A DNA stretch of 64,000 bases from Polaribacter tangerinus (GTDB lineage Bacteria; Bacteroidota; Bacteroidia; Flavobacteriales; Flavobacteriaceae), in contig NZ_CP150668.1 of NCBI RefSeq assembly GCF_038024095.1, positions 930,001-994,000 on the forward strand, written 5' to 3'. The position numbers and the translations under genes were made by a program. Shown one piece after another: positions 1 through 9,492 of this stretch; within the stretch, counting starts at the first letter, position 1, and every line of letters starts with the position of its first letter. The notes under the pieces are model-generated. The model was not told the origin of the DNA. It was given only the letters and a program-made list of their open reading frames with translations, and made no database searches.

Positions 1-543
1 TTCTTCTACAATTCCTTTTTGTCCACCAACAACCAATGGCAAATTAGCAGTTAAAGTTTCATTACCTCCATCTATTTCTCTTTTTAGAGTTGCCGAATTA
101 TCATCAACCACGATATCTACACAAGCATTTACAAAATTGTAATCAACCAAAGATGCCAACATACCTGGAACCATTTGTCCGTTGTAATCTGCAGACTCTT
201 TCCCTGCCAATACCAAATCGTAACCTCCATTTTTTACCACCGCTGCCAATTCTTTAGCTACTAAAAAACCATCTGTAGCCTCGGTATTAATTCTAATAGC
301 ATCATCGGCACCAATAGCCAATGCTTTTCTTAAAGTAGGTTCTGTTTCTGCTCCTCCAACATTTACAACAGTTATAGTTGCACCCTGCTTTTCTTTAAAC
401 CACATAGCTCTTGTTAAGCAAAACTCATCATAAGGATTAATTACAAACTGTACGCCATTTTTATCAAACTCAGCATTGTTGTTTGTAAAATTAATTTTTG
501 AAGTGGTATCTGGAACATGACTTATACAGACTAATATTTTCAT
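1..543 (-). CDS. etfB: Electron transfer flavoprotein, beta subunit (3' end outside window)
   Basis: The minus strand is open from an ATG at 543 to the window edge, so only about the first 181 residues are seen. The translation starts MKILVCISHVPDTTSKI and continues with NPYDEFCLTRA and LAGKESADYNGQMVPGMLA, which are typical of EtfB. The family forms an FAD- and AMP-binding heterodimer with EtfA that carries electrons from acyl-CoA and other dehydrogenases to the quinone pool. etfA is expected just beyond the left edge. It is divergent from pdhB across 214 bp. Family identity is firm; the C-terminal part cannot be judged. Confidence 0.93.
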   Translation of the reverse strand, partial: MKILVCISHVPDTTSKINFTNNNAEFDKNGVQFVINPYDEFCLTRAMWFKEKQGATITVVNVGGAETEPTLRKALAIGADDAIRINTEATDGFLVAKELAAVVKNGGYDLVLAGKESADYNGQMVPGMLASLVDYNFVNACVDIVVDDNSATLKREIDGGNETLTANLPLVVGGQKGIVEE

Positions 544-717
544 AAATTGATATTTTATATTTTTCTCATCCACGAAAATACGGTTTTTTTTTGAAATTTA
601 TTATGCATGCATAATAAATTTTTAAATATTTAACAGTTTCGAAAACGATTGAAAAAAAGAAAGGTTAAAATTTAATGAGTTTCTAAAAATGAATAAAAAA
701 ATTGACAATTATTTCCT

Positions 718-725
718 TACTTTTG
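718..725 (+). promoter_or_regulatory. Bacteroidota -7 promoter box of pdhB
   Basis: TACTTTTG matches the Bacteroidota -7 consensus TAnnTTTG exactly and lies 32 bp upstream of the pdhB start. TTGAC at 702-706 is too close to be an ideally spaced -33 box, so only the -7 box is claimed. Confidence 0.55.
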
Positions 726-757
726 CACATTATTAAAATTATACAACTTACAGTTCG

Positions 758-1741
758 ATGAAAACAGTTCAGTTTAGAGAAGCAATTTGCGAGGCCATGA
801 GTGAAGAAATGCGCAGAGATGAGAGCATTTACTTAATGGGTGAAGAAGTTGCAGAATATAATGGTGCTTACAAAGCAAGTAAAGGAATGTTAGACGAGTT
901 TGGTGCAAAGAGAGTTATTGATACTCCGATTGCTGAGCTAGGTTTTGCAGGAATTGCAATTGGTTCTGCCATGAATGGTAACAGACCTATTGTAGAGTAT
1001 ATGACGTTTAACTTCTCTTTGGTTGGAATTGATCAGATTATAAACAACGCCGCAAAAATTAGACAAATGTCTGGTGGTCAATTTAATTGTCCAATTGTTT
1101 TTCGTGGTCCCACTGCTTCTGCAGGTCAGTTAGGTGCTACGCATTCTCAGGCTTTTGAAAACTGGTTTGCAAACACTCCTGGTTTAAAAGTAATTGTTCC
1201 TTCGAATCCTTATGATGCAAAAGGTCTTTTAAAAGCTGCTATTAGAGATGACGATCCAGTTATTTTTATGGAATCTGAGCAAATGTATGGTGATAAAATG
1301 GAAATTCCTGAAGGTGAATATCTTATTCCTATTGGTGTTGCCGATATTAAAAGAGAGGGAACTGATGTAACGATCGTCTCTTTTGGAAAAATAATTAAAG
1401 AAGCCTACACAGCTGCTGATGAGCTAGCTAAAGAAAATATATCTGTAGAAATTATCGACCTAAGAACGGTAAGACCTATGGATCATGCTGCCATAATTAA
1501 GTCTGTAAAAAAGACAAATAGATTGGTAGTACTAGAAGAAGCATGGCCTTTTGCAAGTGTTGCATCAGAAATTACCTACAGAATTCAGGATGAGGCATTT
1601 GATTATTTAGATGCTCCAATTAAAAGAATTACTACGGCGGATACGCCTGCTCCATATTCTCCTGTATTATTAGAAAAATGGATACCGAATGCCAATGATG
1701 TTGTAAATGCTGTAAAAGAAGTAATGTATATTAAGAAATAG
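758..1741 (+). CDS. pdhB: Pyruvate dehydrogenase E1 component, beta subunit
   Basis: This 327-residue protein is a normal-length E1 beta subunit of the thiamine-diphosphate pyruvate dehydrogenase complex, which converts pyruvate to acetyl-CoA in the cytoplasm. The N-terminal pyrimidine-binding half includes MGEEVAEYNGAYKASKG, DTPIAELGFAGIAIGSA and GPTASAGQLGATHSQ. The C-terminal transketolase-like half includes SFGKIIKEA and VVLEEAWPFASVASEI. E1 alpha and E2 are not adjacent on the right, so pdhB stands alone here, divergent from etfB. It starts at an ATG 32 bp after a -7 box and ends before a probable terminator. A branched-chain 2-oxoacid specificity is possible but less likely, because the sequence is closer to PdhB. 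Confidence 0.93.
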   Translation: MKTVQFREAICEAMSEEMRRDESIYLMGEEVAEYNGAYKASKGMLDEFGAKRVIDTPIAELGFAGIAIGSAMNGNRPIVEYMTFNFSLVGIDQIINNAAKIRQMSGGQFNCPIVFRGPTASAGQLGATHSQAFENWFANTPGLKVIVPSNPYDAKGLLKAAIRDDDPVIFMESEQMYGDKMEIPEGEYLIPIGVADIKREGTDVTIVSFGKIIKEAYTAADELAKENISVEIIDLRTVRPMDHAAIIKSVKKTNRLVVLEEAWPFASVASEITYRIQDEAFDYLDAPIKRITTADTPAPYSPVLLEKWIPNANDVVNAVKEVMYIKK

Positions 1742-1762
1742 TAATACAATAATATTAACAAA

Positions 1763-1801
1763 TAAATCCTTTTTTCATCACTTTGAAAAGAGGATTTTTT
1801 A
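1763..1801 (+). terminator. Probable terminator after pdhB
   Basis: An imperfect inverted repeat (AAATCCTTTTTTC near 1764 and GAAAAGAGGATTT near 1785) ends in a T run, 22 bp after the pdhB stop codon. Confidence 0.65.
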
Positions 1802-1894
1802 ATGAATAAAAATCACGCTTGTTGCAGCCATAAAAACTTTACAAATAGCAAACAAATAGACATCAAATTATACCCAAAAAAACAATCTATTTGT

Positions 1895-1902
1895 TATTTT
1901 TG
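1895..1902 (+). promoter_or_regulatory. -7 promoter box of ppa
   Basis: TATTTTTG matches TAnnTTTG and lies 27 bp before the ppa ATG. Confidence 0.55.
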
Positions 1903-1929
1903 CAGCAAAATTAATAGAAAATTAGACGT

Positions 1930-2460
1930 ATGAGTAGTCACAAAGAAAATATAACTTTCGATGTTTTAATCGAAATACCTAAAGGAAGTAGAAACAAATA
2001 TGAATACGATTTTGATTTGCACAAAATACGTTTCGATAGAATGTTATTCTCTTCGATGATGTATCCTGCAGATTATGGTTTTGTTCCTGAAACCCTTGCA
2101 TTAGACGGAGACCCATTAGATGTTCTTGTACTTGGTCACGAACCTACTTTTCCAATGTGTGTTGTTGAAGTAAAACCAATTGGAGTATTTCATATGGCAG
2201 ACGAAAAAGGACCGGATGAAAAAATTATTTGTGTACCAGTTTCTGATCCTATTTGGAATGATAAAGGAGATCTTTCTGACTTAAACCCTCACAGACTAAA
2301 AGAAATAGAACACTTTTTTAAAGTTTACAAAGATTTAGAAAAGAAAAAAGTAGACTTAGGTGCTTGGGGTGATGCTGGAGAAGCTAAACAAATTTATAAA
2401 GATTGTGTGAGTCGTTACGAAAACAGCGAACATAAAAAAACAAACAATTTTAAAATTTAA
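1930..2460 (+). CDS. ppa: Inorganic pyrophosphatase (soluble, family I)
   Basis: This 176-residue cytosolic enzyme hydrolyses pyrophosphate to phosphate with Mg2+. The family I signature is clear: IEIPKGSRNKYEYD (substrate-binding Lys/Arg/Tyr), YPADYGFVPETLALDGDPLDVLVL with the Asp cluster that binds metal, then KVYKDLEKKKVDLG. Length is normal for bacterial family I enzymes. It is flanked by its own -7 box and a strong terminator, so it is probably monocistronic. The next gene is a membrane pyrophosphatase, so the same substrate is handled by a wasteful soluble enzyme and an energy-conserving one encoded side by side. Confidence 0.96.
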   Translation: MSSHKENITFDVLIEIPKGSRNKYEYDFDLHKIRFDRMLFSSMMYPADYGFVPETLALDGDPLDVLVLGHEPTFPMCVVEVKPIGVFHMADEKGPDEKIICVPVSDPIWNDKGDLSDLNPHRLKEIEHFFKVYKDLEKKKVDLGAWGDAGEAKQIYKDCVSRYENSEHKKTNNFKI

Positions 2461-2480
2461 TAGACTATAAAGTACATTTT

Positions 2481-2518
2481 AAAAGCTCTTTAAGAAATCC
2501 TTAAAGAGCTTTTTTTTT
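2481..2518 (+). terminator. Rho-independent terminator of ppa
   Basis: A perfect 14-bp stem (AAAAGCTCTTTAAG at 2481-2494 with its complement at 2500-2513), a 5-nt loop and a T tract follow the ppa stop by 20 bp. Confidence 0.93.
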
Positions 2519-2668
2519 ACCCAAAAAAATCAATACATACAAAAAAGTTCAATTACTTGTGTATTTCATAATTAAACAATCTTAAAATGTGAATTTTAAA
2601 ATATTTCTAACTTTAAATTGATTTTACTACATTTACGAAATTATAAACTAATTTAATTAAAATAATAT

Positions 2669-5071
2669 ATGGAATCACTGATGATTTGGATGCCAATTGC
2701 AATGGCTATTTTAGGTTTAATTTACATGGCAATTAAACAATCTTGGGTTATGAAACAAGATGCAGGAGACGGTAAAATGAAAGAAATTTCAGACCACATT
2801 TACGAAGGAGCTTTGGCTTTTTTAAGTGCAGAATATCGTTTACTATCATTTTTTGTTTTTATAGTAAGTATCCTATTAGCTATAGTCGCATTCTTTGTTC
2901 CTACCACAAGTTATTTAATTGTAATTTCTTTTATTTTTGGCGCTATTTTTTCTGCTTATGCAGGAAATATTGGTATGAAAATAGCTACGAAAACAAATGT
3001 AAGAACAACACAAGCAGCAATTACAAGTTTACCTAAAGCACTAAAAATATCTTTTGGTGGTGGAACTGTTATGGGATTGGGAGTTGCAGGTTTAGCAGTA
3101 CTAGGTTTAACAGGTTTCTTTATAGCTTTCTTTCATGTATTTATGGACGGAGTTTGGACCAATACTATGGATATGACTATAGTGCTTGAAACATTGGCAG
3201 GGTTTTCATTAGGTGCAGAATCCATAGCGCTATTTGCCAGAGTAGGTGGTGGAATTTACACTAAAGCTGCAGATGTTGGGGCAGATTTAGTTGGTAAAGT
3301 AGAAGCAGGAATACCAGAAGACGACCCAAGAAACCCTGCAACAATAGCAGACAACGTTGGAGATAATGTAGGAGATGTTGCTGGTATGGGAGCAGATTTG
3401 TTTGGCTCTTATGTGGCTACAGTTTTGGCTGCAATGGTTTTAGGAAATTATGTAATAAAAGATATGGGTGGTTCAATTTCTGATGACTTCGGTGGCATAG
3501 GACCAATTTTATTACCTATGGCTATTGCTGGTGCTGGTATCATTATATCAATAATTGGTACTATGCTAGTAAAAATTAGCAATAATGATGCAAAAGAAGA
3601 ACAAGTAATGGGTGCTTTAAATAAAGGGAATTGGACTTCTATTTTTTTAGTTGGGCTTTCTTGTTTCGGACTTGTTATGTGGATGCTACCAGAAACAATG
3701 CAAATGGAATTTTTTGGTGAAGGATTACAAGAAATATCATCAATGAGAGTTTTTTATGCAACTTTAGTTGGTTTAATTGTTGGTGCTGTTATATCTTCAG
3801 TAACTGAATATTACACAGGATTAGGCAAAAAACCAATCTTAAAAATTGTGCAACAATCTTCTACAGGAGCAGGAACTAATATTATTGCAGGTTTAGCCAC
3901 AGGGATGATATCTACCTTTCCTTCTGTATTATTATTTGCAGGTGCCATTTGGGCTTCTTATGCGTTTGCAGGCTTTTACGGTGTTGCACTAGCAGCATCA
4001 GCAATGATGGCAACTACAGCAATGCAATTAGCTATAGATGCATTTGGTCCGATATCTGATAATGCCGGTGGAATTGCAGAAATGAGCGAACAAGAACCAA
4101 TTGTAAGAGAACGCACAGATATTTTAGACTCTGTTGGAAATACAACTGCAGCAACTGGTAAAGGTTTTGCCATTGCCTCTGCAGCACTTACATCATTAGC
4201 TTTATTTGCAGCCTATGTTACGTTTACAGGAATAGACGGAATTAATATTTTTAAAGCTCCTGTATTAGCTATGCTATTTGTAGGTGGTATGGTTCCAGTT
4301 GTTTTTTCTGCATTGGCAATGAATGCTGTTGGAAAAGCAGCTATGGAAATGGTAGAAGAAGTTAGAAGACAATTTAGAGATATTGCCGGAATTATGGAAG
4401 GAACTGGCAAACCAGAATACGATAAATGTGTGGCTATTTCTACAAAAGCATCTTTAAAGGAAATGATGTTACCAGGATTTTTAACTATCGGATTTCCACT
4501 AATTATTGCCTTTGTTCCAATGATTTTTGGAATGGATAGTTTAGCAATTGCAGAAATGCTAGGTGGTTATATGGCTGGTGTTACCGTTTCGGGTGTACTT
4601 TGGGCAATATTTCAAAACAATGCAGGTGGTGCTTGGGATAATGCAAAAAAATCTTTTGAAGCGGGTGTAGAAATTAATGGAGAAATGACTTATAAAGGTT
4701 CTGATGCCCATAAAGCTGCAGTGACTGGAGATACTGTTGGAGATCCTTTTAAAGATACTTCTGGACCATCAATGAATATTTTAATAAAGCTTACTTGTTT
4801 AATTGGCTTGGTAATTGCACCTATTTTAGGCGGACACTCTTTAGATGAAAGTAACGCTAACGTTCAGGAGAGTGAGGTAAATATTGTAATTAATGAAACA
4901 AATTCAAATTTATTAGCAGCAACTATTACCACAACAAAAACCGTAAATGGTAAAAAAACAAGTACTGTTAAAAAGGTAGAGGGTACAATTTCAGAAATTG
5001 AGGATATTGCAGCAAAAGCTGGTACTATAACTTCTGTAAATGTTATCAAAAAACAAGACAAAGAAGAATAA
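2669..5071 (+). CDS. hppA: Membrane-bound ion-translocating pyrophosphatase
   Basis: This 800-residue integral membrane pump couples pyrophosphate hydrolysis to H+ and/or Na+ export. About 16 hydrophobic segments are visible. The diphosphate site reads [29 protein letters not shown] and [18 protein letters not shown] (residues about 196-245). [17 protein letters not shown] carries Ala where K+-independent enzymes have Lys, so it belongs to the K+-dependent group. Glu184 ([13 protein letters not shown]) sits at the semi-conserved acidic site of helix 6 that is retained in Na+-pumping and some H+-pumping members, so the ion cannot be decided by eye. After the last helix (about residue 735) there is a hydrophilic Thr/Lys-rich tail of about 65 residues beyond the usual end. 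The gene has its own terminator, which faces pckA. Confidence 0.95.
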   Translation: MESLMIWMPIAMAILGLIYMAIKQSWVMKQDAGDGKMKEISDHIYEGALAFLSAEYRLLSFFVFIVSILLAIVAFFVPTTSYLIVISFIFGAIFSAYAGNIGMKIATKTNVRTTQAAITSLPKALKISFGGGTVMGLGVAGLAVLGLTGFFIAFFHVFMDGVWTNTMDMTIVLETLAGFSLGAESIALFARVGGGIYTKAADVGADLVGKVEAGIPEDDPRNPATIADNVGDNVGDVAGMGADLFGSYVATVLAAMVLGNYVIKDMGGSISDDFGGIGPILLPMAIAGAGIIISIIGTMLVKISNNDAKEEQVMGALNKGNWTSIFLVGLSCFGLVMWMLPETMQMEFFGEGLQEISSMRVFYATLVGLIVGAVISSVTEYYTGLGKKPILKIVQQSSTGAGTNIIAGLATGMISTFPSVLLFAGAIWASYAFAGFYGVALAASAMMATTAMQLAIDAFGPISDNAGGIAEMSEQEPIVRERTDILDSVGNTTAATGKGFAIASAALTSLALFAAYVTFTGIDGINIFKAPVLAMLFVGGMVPVVFSALAMNAVGKAAMEMVEEVRRQFRDIAGIMEGTGKPEYDKCVAISTKASLKEMMLPGFLTIGFPLIIAFVPMIFGMDSLAIAEMLGGYMAGVTVSGVLWAIFQNNAGGAWDNAKKSFEAGVEINGEMTYKGSDAHKAAVTGDTVGDPFKDTSGPSMNILIKLTCLIGLVIAPILGGHSLDESNANVQESEVNIVINETNSNLLAATITTTKTVNGKKTSTVKKVEGTISEIEDIAAKAGTITSVNVIKKQDKEE

Positions 5072-5088
5072 AATTGTATAGATATACT

Positions 5089-5120
5089 AAAAAAGCCTTC
5101 TCACATGAGAAGGCTTTTTG
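5089..5120. terminator. Bidirectional terminator between hppA and pckA
   Basis: AAAAAGCCTTCTCA at 5090-5103 pairs with 5106-5119 and is flanked by A and T runs. It can serve both convergent genes. Confidence 0.9.
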
Positions 5121-5150
5121 TTTAACAGTAACTATATTTTCTATCTGAAG

Positions 5151-6761
5151 TTAAAATGCATAACGCTGTGGCCCACCTCTTCTAATTTCTTCACTAGCAT
5201 CTTCTTCAAATTGCTTAAAGTTCTCTCGAAATGCATTCGATAATTTAAACGCTGTCTTATAATATAAATCATCATTATTCCAGGTAGCTCTCGGACTTAA
5301 TAATTCTGTTGGAACTCCCGGACAAGTTCTTGGTTGTGCTACTCCGAAAACAGAGTGAATATGATAATCTTCATACCTATAACTGCCCAAATCACCATTT
5401 AGTACAGCGGCAATCATAGCACGCGTATATTTTAAAGGCATTCTTCTGCCTACTCCGTACTGACCACCAGACCATCCAGTATTTATCAACCAAACATTTA
5501 CGTTGGCATCTTTCATTTTTTTACTTAACATTTCTGCATATTTAACAGGATGTAATGGCATAAATGGTGCCCCAAAACAAGCAGAAAAACTAGGAATCGG
5601 TTCTGTAACTCCAGCTTCTGTACCAGCAACTTTTGCAGTATAACCAGAAATAAAATGATATGCTGCTTGATTTGGTGTTAACTTAGAAATTGGAGGTAAT
5701 ACACCAAAAGCATCTGCTGTTAAAAAGAAAATATTTTTTGGATTTTTTCCAACCGACGGCTTTCTAATATTTTCAATATGATAAATAGGATAACTAACCC
5801 TAGTGTTTTGAGTGATAGAAACATCGTTAAAATCGACATTTTTATCTTTATCTAAAATAACATTTTCTAAAATAGCTCCTTTTTTTATGGCTTCAAAAAT
5901 TTCTGGCTCTTGTTCTTTAGACAAGTTGATTACCTTAGCATAACAACCTCCTTCAAAATTAAAAACTGTATTTTCAGCTGTCCAGCCATGTTCGTCATCA
6001 CCAATTAAACTTCTCTCTGGGTCTGTAGAAAGTGTTGTTTTTCCTGTTCCAGATAAGCCAAAGAAAATTGCTGTATCATCATTTTTACCAACATTAGCAG
6101 AGCAATGCATTGGTAATGTATTCTTATAAACTGGTAAAATAAAGTTTAAGGCAGAGAAAATTCCTTTTTTTATCTCGCCTGTGTAGCCTGTTCCACCAAT
6201 AAGAGCAATTTTTTTTGTAAAGTTTAAAATTGCAAAATTATGTTGTCGGGTTCCATCTAGTGTCGGATCAGCCATAAAACCAGGTGCATTAATTACCGTC
6301 CACTCTGGAGAAAAATTTTCTAACTCTTTTTCTGTTGGCCTTAAAAACATGTTGTAAGCAAACATATTACTCCAAGGATACTCATTTACAACTCTAATAT
6401 TTAACTTATAATCTAGATCTGCGCAAGCATAAGAATCTCTCACAAAAATCTCTTTACCAGATAAGTAGTTTGTTACTTTTTTATAAAGTAAATCGAATTT
6501 ATCTGCTTCGAATGGTAAATTAATATCACTCCACCAAACTAAATCTTCGGTTACACTGTCTTTAACAATAAATCTATCTTTTGGAGACCTTCCTGTAAAT
6601 TCTCCTGTTCGAATTGCTATAGCACCCAATGCAGTTTCTTCTCCTTGATTTTTAAGTAAAGTTTCTTTATGTAACTCACTAGAGGACAGTTGATAACGAA
6701 TTGTAGCATTGTTGATTCCTAAATCTTCTAACGAAATCGATTTCGTATTAAGGTGTATCAT
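5151..6761 (-). CDS. pckA: Phosphoenolpyruvate carboxykinase (ATP)
   Basis: This 536-residue enzyme makes PEP, CO2 and ADP from oxaloacetate and ATP, the entry step of gluconeogenesis. The ATP-type family features are complete: RTGEFTGRSPKDRF near the N-terminus, the kinase-1 loop GLSGTGKTTLSTDPERSLIGDDEHGW near residue 237, the PCK signature LIGDDEHGW, and the C-terminal NTGWSGGQYGVGRRMPL. The ATG at 6761 is preceded by a -7 box at 6798-6805. It is convergent with hppA and shares a bidirectional terminator with it. It is upstream of, but not obviously co-transcribed with, any other gene. Confidence 0.96.
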   Translation of the reverse strand: MIHLNTKSISLEDLGINNATIRYQLSSSELHKETLLKNQGEETALGAIAIRTGEFTGRSPKDRFIVKDSVTEDLVWWSDINLPFEADKFDLLYKKVTNYLSGKEIFVRDSYACADLDYKLNIRVVNEYPWSNMFAYNMFLRPTEKELENFSPEWTVINAPGFMADPTLDGTRQHNFAILNFTKKIALIGGTGYTGEIKKGIFSALNFILPVYKNTLPMHCSANVGKNDDTAIFFGLSGTGKTTLSTDPERSLIGDDEHGWTAENTVFNFEGGCYAKVINLSKEQEPEIFEAIKKGAILENVILDKDKNVDFNDVSITQNTRVSYPIYHIENIRKPSVGKNPKNIFFLTADAFGVLPPISKLTPNQAAYHFISGYTAKVAGTEAGVTEPIPSFSACFGAPFMPLHPVKYAEMLSKKMKDANVNVWLINTGWSGGQYGVGRRMPLKYTRAMIAAVLNGDLGSYRYEDYHIHSVFGVAQPRTCPGVPTELLSPRATWNNDDLYYKTAFKLSNAFRENFKQFEEDASEEIRRGGPQRYAF

Positions 6762-6797
6762 TTGTTTAATTTTAGTTGTGTTTCAATAAATACTTCA

Positions 6798-6805
6798 CAA
6801 AATTA
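6798..6805 (-). promoter_or_regulatory. -7 promoter box of pckA
   Basis: On the minus strand TAATTTTG matches TAnnTTTG, 37 bp upstream of the pckA ATG. Confidence 0.5.
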
Positions 6806-6854
6806 AACAATAATTTTATATAGGACTACTTTATCTCTTTTTTTTGAAGATATC

Positions 6855-7235
6855 TTATTTTTTTACCTTCATTTTAGTGAAATAAACAATCAACCCTATC
6901 CAACCTACCACTAAAAACAACCCACCTAGCGGAGTTAAATACCATATAAATTTAGGAGAAATAGACGCTAAATGAATAGCATAAATAGACCCTGAGAAAA
7001 AACAAATTCCAAGTATAAAAAGCATGGATAATCTGTTTTTCTGATTCTCTGAAAAACCATGAAATGTATTGATAAAAAGTAATACAAATACATGATAAAA
7101 CTGATAACGTATGCCTGTTTGAAAACTATTTAAATCTTCTGGTGATAGTGTTTCTTTTAAAGCATGAGAGCCAAATGCACCTAATAATACAGCAAGCATT
7201 CCTAAAAAAGCAGTAATAATTAAATTTTTAAACAT
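6855..7235 (-). CDS. DUF423 family small inner-membrane protein
   Basis: This 126-residue protein has four hydrophobic helices. The family hallmark is present: an N-terminal LGAFGSHALKETL (residues about 20-32) and FQTGIRYQFYHVFVLL, then GSIYAI and TPLGGLFLVVGWIGL. DUF423 proteins (E. coli YgdD type) have no established function. The start is an ATG at 7235. It lies between pckA and the divergent saccharopine dehydrogenase-like gene. The family call is firm but says little about role. Confidence 0.9.
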   Translation of the reverse strand: MFKNLIITAFLGMLAVLLGAFGSHALKETLSPEDLNSFQTGIRYQFYHVFVLLFINTFHGFSENQKNRLSMLFILGICFFSGSIYAIHLASISPKFIWYLTPLGGLFLVVGWIGLIVYFTKMKVKK

Positions 7236-7306
7236 TTTTTATTGTTTTTGTTTAATTTCAAACATATTTTGTACCTTAGTGATAGAACAAAAATACATGA
7301 TTATTT

Positions 7307-8671
7307 ATGAGAAATATACTAATTATTGGTGCAGGTAAATCGAGTTCTTCTTTAATTAGATATTTATTAGAAAAATCTGACAGTGAAAAAATACACGTTA
7401 CTATTGGAGATATCTCTAAAAATAACGCAGAAAAACTCATTAACAATCATAAAAATGCATCGGCAATAGTGTTAGATGTTTTCAAGAAAAACCAAAGAGA
7501 AAGCGCTTTAAAAAATGCTAATATCGTAATTTCTATGCTGCCTGCAAGGCATCACTTGTTAGTAGCTAAAGATTGTATAAAATTCAAAAAACACCTCGTT
7601 ACTGCGTCTTATATTTCTGAGGAGATGAAAAAATTAGATGATGAAACTAAGAAAAATGGGCTCATTTTTATGAACGAGATTGGTGTAGACCCAGGTATAG
7701 ATCATATGAGTGCTATGAAAGTTATAGATAGAGTTCGCAATAAAAATGGAAAAATGCTACTTTTTGAATCTTTTACAGGCGGTTTAGTGGCACCAGAAAG
7801 TGATACGAATCTTTGGAACTACAAATTTACTTGGAACCCTAGAAATGTAGTTTTAGCTGGTCAGGGAGGCAGTGCAAAATTTATTCAAGAAGGCACGTAT
7901 AAATACATTCCTTACCACAAACTTTTTAGAAGAACTGAATTTTTAACGATAGATAATCATAAATTTGAAGCTTATGCAAATAGAGATTCTTTAAAATATA
8001 GAAGTATTTACGGGCTCGATAATATACCGACTATGTATAGAGGCACCATTAGAAAAGTTGGCTTCTCTAGGGCCTGGAATATATTTGTTCAGTTAGGAAT
8101 GACAGACGATTCTTATACAATCGAAAACTCTGAAAACATGAGTTATCGAGATTTTGTAAACCTGTTTTTAGCATATTCGCCTACTGATTCTGTAGAATTA
8201 AAATTACGTTCTTATTTAAAAATTGATCAAGATGATGTAATGTGGGAAAAATTAATAGAGTTAGACCTATTTAATCCTAATAAAAAAATAGGATTAAAAA
8301 ATGCTACTCCTGCACAAATTCTTCAGAAAATATTAGAAGACTCTTGGACCCTACAAAAAGAAGATAAAGATATGATTGTAATGCAGCATCTGTTTGGTTA
8401 CGAAATTGCCGGAAAAAAGTATCAAATAGAAAGTAGTTTAACAGTTCTTGGAGAAAACCAAACATATACAGCTATGGCCAAAACAGTAGGATTACCTGTA
8501 GCTATTGCATCACTAAAAATTTTAAATAAAGAAATTAAAACACCAGGTGTTCAAAGACCAATAACTAAAGAAGTGTATGAACCAATATTAAATGAACTTG
8601 AAAAATATGGTATAAAGTTTACCGAAAAAGAAGTTCCTTATTTAGGATATAATCCAAATACTTTGGCCTAA
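7307..8671 (+). CDS. Saccharopine dehydrogenase family oxidoreductase
   Basis: This 454-residue protein has an N-terminal Rossmann fold (NILIIGAGKSSSSLIRYLL, residues 3-21) followed by VVISMLPARHHLLVAK-type and YISEEM...NEIGVDPGIDHM motifs. These place it with the saccharopine dehydrogenase/Lys9 group (reductase and C-terminal domains). Such enzymes interconvert saccharopine and aminoadipate semialdehyde in lysine degradation. No partner lysine-catabolism gene is adjacent, so the substrate is inferred from family only. It is monocistronic and convergent with the downstream methyltransferase gene. Confidence 0.88.
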   Translation: MRNILIIGAGKSSSSLIRYLLEKSDSEKIHVTIGDISKNNAEKLINNHKNASAIVLDVFKKNQRESALKNANIVISMLPARHHLLVAKDCIKFKKHLVTASYISEEMKKLDDETKKNGLIFMNEIGVDPGIDHMSAMKVIDRVRNKNGKMLLFESFTGGLVAPESDTNLWNYKFTWNPRNVVLAGQGGSAKFIQEGTYKYIPYHKLFRRTEFLTIDNHKFEAYANRDSLKYRSIYGLDNIPTMYRGTIRKVGFSRAWNIFVQLGMTDDSYTIENSENMSYRDFVNLFLAYSPTDSVELKLRSYLKIDQDDVMWEKLIELDLFNPNKKIGLKNATPAQILQKILEDSWTLQKEDKDMIVMQHLFGYEIAGKKYQIESSLTVLGENQTYTAMAKTVGLPVAIASLKILNKEIKTPGVQRPITKEVYEPILNELEKYGIKFTEKEVPYLGYNPNTLA

Positions 8672-8755
8672 AACAATAATCTTCTACATAGAAGTAACAC
8701 GCTAATTTAATGTATTAGAAACTAAAAAAATGTCAATTCTTATAATAGAGATTCA

Positions 8756-9481
8756 CTACATTTTTAGATAAAAGTCTCTGGTTAACTTTATATATTCTTC
8801 TGTAAACTGATGACGAGCATTTTCTATAATCAAGTGTTCTTTTTTAACATTTTTCTTCTGAAAAGAAAAGGACAAAAGAGTTCTTTTTGTATCTGTTGTT
8901 TTGTTTCCCTGAACAGTACACACATGCTGTAGATAAAGATTGTTTTTTTCTGCTAATGCAACAAAATTACCATACTCTTTATATGGAATAATGGTTGCAA
9001 ATATACCGTTAGTGTCTAATATTTTAGCAACACCAGATAGTAAGTTTTCGAAAGACAAAGCAGAGGTAAAACGTGCTTTGTTTCGAGCTAAGTCTTTAGT
9101 TTCGAAATCATCTGTATAAAATGGTGGATTTGACACAATTAAATCATACGTTTCCTGCTCTTCTATTATTTCTGTTACAAACTCTTCAAATGAGGTGTGG
9201 TAACTATATAATCGGTCTCCCCAATCGGATTGTTCGAAATTTTGAACGGTCTGCTCATACGCATTTTCATCAATTTCGATAGCATCAATAGTCATTGCAT
9301 CTGAGCGTTGTGCCAACATTAAGCCAATTAGTCCTGTACCCGAACCAATGTCTAATATCGTATCTGGAGCACCATCAACAGAGCACCAAGCACCCAACAA
9401 AACACCATCTGTTCCTATTTTCATAGCTGTTTTATCTTGTTGAATAGTAAATTCTTTAAATTCGAAAGGTTTTGAACTCAT
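8756..9481 (-). CDS. tRNA1(Val) (adenine(37)-N6)-methyltransferase
   Basis: This 241-residue SAM-dependent class I methyltransferase has motif I LDIGSGTGLIGLMLAQR (residues about 41-57), an acidic motif II in IDAIEIDENAY and the N6-adenine catalytic motif SNPPFY near residue 118. The start FKQFTIQQD-like FKEFTIQQDKTAMKIGTDGVLLGAWC is the TrmN6/YfiC hallmark. The family methylates A37 of tRNA-Val1. It ends the minus-strand run that begins with the GH2 gene, 11 bp after the GH53 stop, so it could be read from the same transcript, although it is functionally unrelated. Confidence 0.88.
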   Translation of the reverse strand: MSSKPFEFKEFTIQQDKTAMKIGTDGVLLGAWCSVDGAPDTILDIGSGTGLIGLMLAQRSDAMTIDAIEIDENAYEQTVQNFEQSDWGDRLYSYHTSFEEFVTEIIEEQETYDLIVSNPPFYTDDFETKDLARNKARFTSALSFENLLSGVAKILDTNGIFATIIPYKEYGNFVALAEKNNLYLQHVCTVQGNKTTDTKRTLLSFSFQKKNVKKEHLIIENARHQFTEEYIKLTRDFYLKM

Positions 9482-9492
9482 AAAAATGGTCT

